35,673 nt of DNA from an uncultured Marinilabiliaceae bacterium. GTDB taxonomy: Bacteria > Bacteroidota > Bacteroidia > Bacteroidales > Marinilabiliaceae. Made by a program: the position numbers and the translations under genes. The stretch spans positions 1 through 35,673 of the forward strand of contig CALEUX010000101.1 of the NCBI GenBank assembly GCA_937920475.1. The letters run 5' to 3'. Within the stretch, counting starts at the first letter, position 1; each line of letters begins with the position of its first letter. The notes under the pieces were generated by a model, which saw only the letters and a list, made by a program, of their open reading frames with translations, was not told where the DNA came from and did no database searches. Of this stretch, positions 24,265 to 32,508 are shown piece by piece.

Positions 24265-25947
24265 CTATTTTTTAATCAGCATTTGATTGATTTTGTCTCC
24301 GTTTTTAAGTTCAATGGTAACCAAATAAAGCCCTTGAGAAAGGAATCCCAGATTGAAACTGTCCGATATGACTTCAGTTTTCACAACGCTTGCCCCGTTT
24401 ATTGAATTGATTGTTAAGCTGGAAACCAAATCGCTATTGGAGAGGTAAACAGTTTCCTGGTAAGGATTTGGATAAAGACCCGGTTTATGTTTTTTATCTT
24501 TTTCACTTATTCCGGTTGTAGTACCCATTACTATATTTACGTTCATGTTTTCACCATTTAAGGTGAAAGAACCCTCATAGTTACTATAACCATTTGCTTC
24601 AACTTTATAATTAAAGGTTCCGTTAAAAAATGGCAAGGTTGTTTCACCCTGTGGGTTAACCGAAAAAGCATACGGAAACATATCCTGATAAACCCGGGCA
24701 TTGGAGATGGGTACACCATCTTTATCCTTAATAATGAATGTAACCAAATAGGTGGACTCAAATTTTATATCGTCGACAAAAAGAACTGAACCGGTTTTTA
24801 AACCTGGCATAATTTGAATAACCAGCTCTTCGGGCTGAAATCCATCGGGCCAGAAAAAAACAGTGCCTTTTTTTTGGTATTCGGGTACCGAAGCGATGAT
24901 GGATTCAGTATACCCAAACTGACTAGAAGGATAACCTGCAACAGGTTGACCTTTAAACCATACTGCAATATAGGCCTGGTCATTATCAACAGGAGAATAT
25001 TTGTAAACCATTGATAAAGCCTGAGGTTTATCTGTATATGGGATGCCACCGTAATCCCACACCCCAGACCCTAAATGCATGGAGCAACTTTGCGGAGCTC
25101 CAATCTTTTCTCTAACCTCTAGTCTTACTGCCCAGTTTCCTTCATAGGCTTGTGAAGTGCGGGTTACAGGTTTGGTTTGACTGTCGATAAACCGGAAATT
25201 CTCAGTTGACCAGCCCAAAGGTTCGGTAACTGCTACATCAACCCACTCTTCAAAACTGTGATTAGGGACGAGAATGGGAGTAGGGTTGGCACCTATGGTA
25301 AAATAAACATTATCAACCATTAGCCAACTGCCTGCAGCAGGGATATAAGGGTTGGTTTCGCCTTCCAAGTAAGCATCATTAACGCTGCTGCTTATAAAGC
25401 CAATCATAATTTGGTCGGGGGTTATAACAACACCTCCTGGGTAAACAAGCGGTAAATTTAATGGCGTCCAGGTGCCTGAAGAATTGCCGGTTAGCGGATG
25501 CCGGATGGCTGAAACAATGTTGCCATTTCTGATTATCCAAACAACAATAAGAGCTGCATCTCCCGGCATGACGTTGTATTTTACCGAAACATGGAAACGA
25601 TCAACAGGGATATCCCACAACAAGCCGGCCATTTGACCATCGGCCAGATTGGCGAGGGCGGCATAAGCATCCATAACGTTATCGCCACCTTGTTCATTTT
25701 CGTCTAATACTGTAACCAGTCGAAGTGAGTACACACCATCAGCTGCATCGCCCTGTTTAAAAGTGGTTAAAACGGCTTTAACCGGATCGTCCTGAGTGTA
25801 CCAAACATCTGGTTTTTCGTAAAGACTTTTATTGGCCCAAACTTCAAAATTCCCATTTGGTATTTGGGTTTGTGATAATATGGTGTTGGTGCTGAGAAGA
25901 ATCAACAACCACACCAATGCTGATATGTATAACTTATTGTTTTTCAT
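24265..25947 (-). CDS. Secreted two-module protein with type IX secretion C-terminal tail
   Basis: The 560-residue product has a signal peptide (1-25, ending ILSQ) and two related modules (about 27-220 and 224-403). Each module begins with an N-(G/S)-F-E-x-W motif (NGNFEVW, NHSFEEW) and ends with a VDN/VDD-x-x-F segment (MVDNVYF, FVDDIKF). The layout resembles the putative carbohydrate-metabolism (PCMD) and carbohydrate-binding jelly-roll modules of Bacteroidota. A regulatory-like beta domain (about 404-478) and a Por-type sorting tail (about 490-560, GLYPNPYQETVYL and GLYLVTIELKNG) follow. It should therefore cross the outer membrane by the type IX system and end up on the surface or outside. 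Catalytic residues are not evident; binding of glycans is a guess. It precedes the second beta-helix gene by 243 bp on the same strand. Confidence 0.78.
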   Translation of the reverse strand: MKNNKLYISALVWLLILLSTNTILSQTQIPNGNFEVWANKSLYEKPDVWYTQDDPVKAVLTTFKQGDAADGVYSLRLVTVLDENEQGGDNVMDAYAALANLADGQMAGLLWDIPVDRFHVSVKYNVMPGDAALIVVWIIRNGNIVSAIRHPLTGNSSGTWTPLNLPLVYPGGVVITPDQIMIGFISSSVNDAYLEGETNPYIPAAGSWLMVDNVYFTIGANPTPILVPNHSFEEWVDVAVTEPLGWSTENFRFIDSQTKPVTRTSQAYEGNWAVRLEVREKIGAPQSCSMHLGSGVWDYGGIPYTDKPQALSMVYKYSPVDNDQAYIAVWFKGQPVAGYPSSQFGYTESIIASVPEYQKKGTVFFWPDGFQPEELVIQIMPGLKTGSVLFVDDIKFESTYLVTFIIKDKDGVPISNARVYQDMFPYAFSVNPQGETTLPFFNGTFNYKVEANGYSNYEGSFTLNGENMNVNIVMGTTTGISEKDKKHKPGLYPNPYQETVYLSNSDLVSSLTINSINGASVVKTEVISDSFNLGFLSQGLYLVTIELKNGDKINQMLIKK

Positions 25948-26076
25948 ATATGTATATTTTTGTCATGTTGTGTTTTATTGTATGAAGAATCCTCTGTATT
26001 CAGCTTGTTTATTTCAAGTTATCAGATGTTTATAGCTATACAAGTTAATCTGTTTTGTGCCGTAAATCAAGAGGGG

Positions 26077-26140
26077 GGAGGCAAAAGGATGGTAACAGGA
26101 GACCGGAAACCGGAGACAGGAGACGGGAGGTGGACAACAG
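26077..26140 (+). repeat. Degenerate purine-rich repeat, third trace
   Basis: Short tandem-like units (GGAGACCGGAAACCGGAGAC, AGGAGACGGGAGG) resemble part of the repeats at 10576-10698 and 21992-22114. The GTAGTGGAGTT block is missing. Confidence 0.4.
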
Positions 26141-26170
26141 GAGTGTTATAGAAGTGGTGTTGATTAAAAC

Positions 26171-26210
26171 AAAAAGAGGGTGTCTCAAAAGTCAGAGACA
26201 CCCTCTTTTT
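26171..26210 (-). terminator. Hairpin terminator downstream of guaB
   Basis: A perfect 16-bp stem, AAAAAGAGGGTGTCTC with GAGACACCCTCTTTTT, and an 8-nt loop (AAAAGTCA on the plus strand). On the minus strand it is followed by its own T-tract, so it can end guaB transcription about 100 bp after the stop. Confidence 0.6.
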
Positions 26211-26289
26211 ATTCGTACTCCTACCCGAGTAGTTTTTCAAATACTCAATTTTCAGAGCCTTAAAAAAACTTATGAGACAGCCTCCTTTT
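26171..26289 (+). repeat. 119-bp inverted-repeat element, copy B
   Basis: It is nearly identical, in opposite orientation, to 10992-11110; the only difference seen is near 26285. It lies 19 bp past the stop codon of guaB and marks the right end of the carbohydrate island. Its guaB-distal end contains the perfect hairpin at 26171-26210. Confidence 0.8.
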
Positions 26290-26308
26290 ATGAATAGTAC
26301 TGGTAAGT

Positions 26309-27796
<1,488 letters not shown>

Positions 27797-27809
27797 TTAT
27801 AAATTTCGG

Positions 27810-27817
27810 CAAAGGTA
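27810..27817 (-). promoter_or_regulatory. Candidate -7 promoter box of guaB
   Basis: On the minus strand this reads TACCTTTG (TAnnTTTG), 31 bp upstream of the guaB ATG. A -33 TTTG is not clear, so this is a single-box call. Confidence 0.4.
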
Positions 27818-27849
27818 AGGAAAAATTGGTTTTTATTAATGATGATTCC

Positions 27850-30800
27850 TTATTTTTCGGCGATTTCAATTACTTCGCCCTTTTCCCAGTCTCTCACTTC
27901 TTTATTGTAATACAGGTAAGCATTTCCGGCAGGTGCTTCATAGGTTCCGGCAACTTCGGCTTTCAGGTCGAAATTGAGCGATACCGTTTGATTGGGACCC
28001 ATTTCGCGGTAATAGATTACCAGATAGTTTTTATGTATCTCATAATAATCGAATTGATGTTTTTCCTGCATTTCCTTTAATTGCCAGGGTTGTATGGTTA
28101 ATCCCGATGGAATGCCAATCATTGCCAGCGTCATAGGTAAACCGGTGGTTTTTTTGTTGCGCAACTGAACCGACATACGCACCAAATCACCAACCTTACA
28201 ACGGTTTTGCATCAATTTGGTTTCGAGGTTTACCTGACATTCGTCGGAAGTTACAGGGGTGTTAATATGCCAGTTAATATCCATCGTAAACGGAATGGGA
28301 TTGGTGTTGCCCGAGAAACGGACTTCCCAGTTTTGTAAACCTGGGCTCATAAAGTTTTGTAACGAATCAACTGTTACTGATTGACTTCCGGCTTTGATTT
28401 GTTTTACAGCCACTTCCTGGTTGTTTAGAATCAATGTCATGGTGCAATCTTCGTTAATCTGATTCACCAGATTACTGTACCCGATAACGGCTTTTAGTGC
28501 CAGAACTGTGGCCTGAGTGGAACCAAATCCTCCATATTGCCTTTTGCTCAGAATAAAATCCACAACTGTTGTAATTGTTTCGAAATCATTATGATTTAAC
28601 CTGATAAGGGCATCGGCAATCAACGAAACCGTTTCAACCTGTTTCGACTGGCCGTAAGAGTTAACAATGGTTTGTTCTGCATCAATCGATTTAATGCCTC
28701 TGGTTCTAATCCGGTCAACTAAATAATCCACCAAAATAGTGGCATTTAAGGTGTCTTTCATATTTAAACAAGCCTGAGCCATCACTGCCATGCGGTAGGT
28801 GTCTTTACTTTTATTAACCTCACTGAGAGCTGTTAAAAACTCTTTTTGATATTGGCTGTAAGGAACACCGGCATGCGACAAGGCCATTACAATATAGGCA
28901 TTGGTTACTTTTGGAGAGGCTCCAGAGAAACCGTATTTGCCGTTGTTTTGGCGAAATCCACCTTTTTCGTCCTTGCGACTTAACAGATATTGTTTTGTTC
29001 GTTCAATTAGCATTGGGTCAACCATATCGGATAATTGGGCCATATCGGTAAACAGCATTAAACCGTAAGCTGTAAGACCTTCGTGTGGAGGGCTGTGTCC
29101 AAACCACTCAAAACCTCCCGACTTGGTTTCGTATGTAGTAAGTTTTTTGTATCCTTTCTGAATAAGGTCATAAGCCTTATTTTCAATGTCGGAATTGGAT
29201 TGTTGGCTGTTTTTAAAATAGTTTAGAATTTGAATATTGGGGTAAGTGGTGGCTGACAGTTGCTCGAAGCACCCGTGAGGTTCGCGAAGCACTGATTCAA
29301 TGCCATTCATCAAATGACTGGTAACATCATTATATAAGTTGAGTTTCCCACTCAGGCTGTTTTCAATGACATCGGCCACAGTCATGCTGAAATTTGTAGT
29401 AATGGCACGCGATGAGAATGAAAAATCCATTGGAAATCCGCGTTTAACAACCTCAACGGTTTCAACAAACCTGTCTTTGAATTTGGTATCGCCAAATCGG
29501 ATGTCTATTTTATCTTTCGCTGCTATGTTTTTAACCCGTGCAGGAATCAACACTTTAACCGATTCGCCCGATTTTATGGTAACAATTGTGTCAGTAGGCC
29601 AATCTGACGCCAACATTTTTGGCAACCTGGCAGTTAGTTTCCCTGTTACTGTTTCAGTTGTGGTATTGCGCATTACTACCGGAATCAGAATACGGTCGCC
29701 AAAAACCAGATAGGGTGGGAGTGTGGCATCAATACTCACAGGTTTCTCAATGCTATGAACCTGCTCGCCACGGCCTATTAAGCCATTGCTCCCAATGCCT
29801 TCTGCAATGGTGCGGAACGATGTTACCTCGTCGGAGTTACAGAATTCAATGATGGCCATTCCTTGGTGGTTGGTTTTTACCGAAGGTTGCCACAATATGG
29901 TTTCACGATAATCTGGTTTGGTTATAACTGAGTCCTTATCCTGATATTGAGGTTTGTAAAACTCAACAGTTGGCTGGATAAATGGTCTGTGATAACGAAC
30001 TGCTGCGCGTGTAATTCGTTTGTTTTCGCGAAACAATCCATAATTAACGGGATGCCCTTTGGTGGTGATAAGAATAACACCGTTGGCTGCTCTGGAGCCA
30101 TAAATGCCTGTTGCTGCAGGGTCTTTAATAACTTCTATGGAATTTATGACCGATGGGCTTACCATACTGATGTTCTGAACGGGTACCGCATCCACAATAT
30201 ATAATGGTTCGCTGCTAAATGATAGCGAAGAAGTACCCCTGATTTGTACCGATGTTGATGAAACCTGAAATCCTGAGTTATCTGTAACTTCAAGGCCTGC
30301 AACCCTGCCTTGTAAAAAGCCTAACATATCTTGTTGGTTTCCTGTTATTTCTTCACTTCTTATGGATACTGCACTACCGGTAACCATGCTTCTTTTCTGA
30401 CTGCCATATCCAATTACCACCAATTCATCCAACCTGGTTTCGTCATCCTCCAACAAGAAGTCGCCACCTCCCTGCAATAAATTGTTTACTGGCATGTCGG
30501 GTTGCAAAACCAGACTATTGTTCACCTCTTGTTTTTTTACACCCTGAGCACGGGTAGTGAATGTTGCTGAACCCAGCGATAAATCATTGGAGAAATTATT
30601 AGCCGGAAAATTCAGGTTGGCGAACTTTATCTGGATGTTTTTATCTTTTCTGGAGAGGCTTTTTGCGTAAATGGTATAGTTCGACAGGCTGTCGATACCT
30701 GTAAACATAAACCGCCCGTTGTTGGATGTTTTCAGGGTGGCCACTTTTTTTCTGTTGGCATCTACCAACGATACCTTGGCTCTGATGCCCATATTGTTTC

Positions 30801-32478
30801 TCTGAATTTGCCCACGAATTTTATCGTAGCTTTCAGGAAAATCCCATCGGGCATTTCCATTGAGCACTGTTTTCCACGAAAAACGTCGCCAGCCTTGAGT
30901 GAGCAACAGATAATCGATGGCCGAAACTGCTTTGGGTTCATCCTCTTTAAAATAAAAGGATGGTTCGTGTACTTTGCCTTTTAAATCAGATGTCAGTAAT
31001 AACGATGTTAAAATGTTATCCTGCTTATCGTTGGCAAAGGCAACTATTTTGTCGTTTACAACACTTACTGATAAATTGGCCGGTATGGGATTTCCGGTTT
31101 CATCGGCAGTGCGAATGGTCATTTGAACTTTTTCGCGCGGATAATAAACTTGTTTATCGGTGGTTATTGTAACATTCATTTTTTTGTGGGGATTCACAAA
31201 AATCAGCCGCTCTGCAAATGGTTTTTCAAAATCGTCGAAAAGGGTTATGTGTACTATACCTGCCGGCCACTCTTCAATTTTAATGGATTCTTTAATCGGT
31301 ATGCCTTTGAATGAATATGTCTGGCTGTAAATTACCTCTCCGCGCATATGCACAATGCAGTGAACCAATTGTGTGGTATCGCCTTTTAAACTGAATTGCA
31401 ATGTTTTGTTGGAGCAGGAGTCAACGGCCAAAGCAATACCTTTAAGTTTGGCTTGCGGTAAGCTGTAAATATTATGAATTCCTGATGGCTTTGTAATTTT
31501 AGCTGTGTACACTTCGTTTGGAGCGGCTTTTAGTTTAAAAGCGCCCATACCCTGATGGAAACTGCTGAATGTGGCCACTTTATCGCCTTTACTGTTTGTA
31601 ATAATCCCTTCCACATCGGCAGGTTTTCCAAATTCATTCAATGCTTTAAATGCTATTTTTGATTCAATATTGGCTATATAATCACCTCCTTCGGGCATAA
31701 ACTGAAGGTCAATGCTGTTTAATACTATGGGTATGGCTCGCGAAAGGGCGTGTGTACGCTGATTATGGTTAAGTGTCAGGTTTAAAATGCCATCGTTAAC
31801 TTTAAGGTCTTCGGGTAATCTAAACGTTACCTGAAAGCTTCCTGTTGCATCGGTAATAATGCTGGAGGATAAAAATTCTTTGCCTTCGAGCAGCACCTGG
31901 AAGTTAAGGGTAGAGCCAACAATTGGGTTGTTCGAAAGGTCTTTAAGATTTATGTTGGCAGTTACTGTATCGCCCGGGCCATAGGCCTCTTTTGCAAAAT
32001 CGAGCTTCCAGATTAACCGGGGCTGAATAATTTTTTGTACCTGAATGTCTTTTTCGAAAGGGATAAATCCGGTTGAGTTTAGCATCCATTGGGTATAGGC
32101 TTTTAATTTATATAACCCGCCCGGAGCCACCGAATCAATTAAAAAATATCCATTGGCTTTGCCGTCAATGGCTTTCAGATTTATTTTCTGATAAATGCCT
32201 CCTCTGGGGTCGATTAATTCGGCATAAACAATATTACTCAATTCCGATGGCTGCATGGTTTTCCCTTCACGAAGATAAACCGATATCCAGATTTTATCGC
32301 CAGGCTTATAAAATGGCTTGTCGATATGCGCATAGAGCTTTTCTTCAGGGTTTTGTTGCTGGTACTCGTTAAATCGTTTAAGCAGATATGGCAGGAATAC
32401 ACTTTCGGGAAGTGTAAACGACAATCCTGAAATAACAATTAATGCCAGTAAGGCTGTGATATATATATTGCGTTTCAT
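27850..32478 (-). CDS. Alpha-2-macroglobulin family protein with an inserted SusC-type TonB plug domain
   Basis: The 1542-residue product has an N-terminal signal or anchor (about 5-24) without a lipobox cysteine. The N-terminal half (about 40-560) carries macroglobulin domains, including the MG2 signature AHIDKPFYKPGDKIWISVYL. A small regulatory-like beta domain (about 560-640) follows. Residues about 680-808 form a complete SusC-type TonB box and plug: LDELVVIGYGSQKRS, LQGRVAGLEV, VQIRGTSSL, PLYIVDAVP and GSRAANGVILITTKG. The C-terminal half resumes alpha-2-macroglobulin sequence: the A2M domain (about 850-960) and the thioester domain with HGCFEQLSATTYPN, C1070-F-E-Q1073. A receptor-like beta domain ends the protein. 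Bacterial alpha-2-macroglobulins trap proteases in the periplasm by the thioester. The plug belongs normally to an outer-membrane transporter; here it follows, by 30 bp, a barrel gene that lacks one. Function of the combination is inference. Confidence 0.88.
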   Translation of the reverse strand: MKRNIYITALLALIVISGLSFTLPESVFLPYLLKRFNEYQQQNPEEKLYAHIDKPFYKPGDKIWISVYLREGKTMQPSELSNIVYAELIDPRGGIYQKINLKAIDGKANGYFLIDSVAPGGLYKLKAYTQWMLNSTGFIPFEKDIQVQKIIQPRLIWKLDFAKEAYGPGDTVTANINLKDLSNNPIVGSTLNFQVLLEGKEFLSSSIITDATGSFQVTFRLPEDLKVNDGILNLTLNHNQRTHALSRAIPIVLNSIDLQFMPEGGDYIANIESKIAFKALNEFGKPADVEGIITNSKGDKVATFSSFHQGMGAFKLKAAPNEVYTAKITKPSGIHNIYSLPQAKLKGIALAVDSCSNKTLQFSLKGDTTQLVHCIVHMRGEVIYSQTYSFKGIPIKESIKIEEWPAGIVHITLFDDFEKPFAERLIFVNPHKKMNVTITTDKQVYYPREKVQMTIRTADETGNPIPANLSVSVVNDKIVAFANDKQDNILTSLLLTSDLKGKVHEPSFYFKEDEPKAVSAIDYLLLTQGWRRFSWKTVLNGNARWDFPESYDKIRGQIQRNNMGIRAKVSLVDANRKKVATLKTSNNGRFMFTGIDSLSNYTIYAKSLSRKDKNIQIKFANLNFPANNFSNDLSLGSATFTTRAQGVKKQEVNNSLVLQPDMPVNNLLQGGGDFLLEDDETRLDELVVIGYGSQKRSMVTGSAVSIRSEEITGNQQDMLGFLQGRVAGLEVTDNSGFQVSSTSVQIRGTSSLSFSSEPLYIVDAVPVQNISMVSPSVINSIEVIKDPAATGIYGSRAANGVILITTKGHPVNYGLFRENKRITRAAVRYHRPFIQPTVEFYKPQYQDKDSVITKPDYRETILWQPSVKTNHQGMAIIEFCNSDEVTSFRTIAEGIGSNGLIGRGEQVHSIEKPVSIDATLPPYLVFGDRILIPVVMRNTTTETVTGKLTARLPKMLASDWPTDTIVTIKSGESVKVLIPARVKNIAAKDKIDIRFGDTKFKDRFVETVEVVKRGFPMDFSFSSRAITTNFSMTVADVIENSLSGKLNLYNDVTSHLMNGIESVLREPHGCFEQLSATTYPNIQILNYFKNSQQSNSDIENKAYDLIQKGYKKLTTYETKSGGFEWFGHSPPHEGLTAYGLMLFTDMAQLSDMVDPMLIERTKQYLLSRKDEKGGFRQNNGKYGFSGASPKVTNAYIVMALSHAGVPYSQYQKEFLTALSEVNKSKDTYRMAVMAQACLNMKDTLNATILVDYLVDRIRTRGIKSIDAEQTIVNSYGQSKQVETVSLIADALIRLNHNDFETITTVVDFILSKRQYGGFGSTQATVLALKAVIGYSNLVNQINEDCTMTLILNNQEVAVKQIKAGSQSVTVDSLQNFMSPGLQNWEVRFSGNTNPIPFTMDINWHINTPVTSDECQVNLETKLMQNRCKVGDLVRMSVQLRNKKTTGLPMTLAMIGIPSGLTIQPWQLKEMQEKHQFDYYEIHKNYLVIYYREMGPNQTVSLNFDLKAEVAGTYEAPAGNAYLYYNKEVRDWEKGEVIEIAEK

Positions 32479-32508
32479 TTCTATATGGTTTACGTTGGAT
32501 AAAGTTGG

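Noticed and set aside
11153-25947. Classical polysaccharide utilisation locus with SusC/SusD
   Set aside because: No SusC or SusD gene lies in the island; the only SusC-like gene is 6.5 kb beyond it, past guaB, and lacks a plug.
10917-26290. Integration of the island into the tRNA-Arg gene by an integrase
   Set aside because: No integrase gene was seen, and no copy of the tRNA 3' end could be found near the right border. The bracketing repeats are unrelated to the tRNA.
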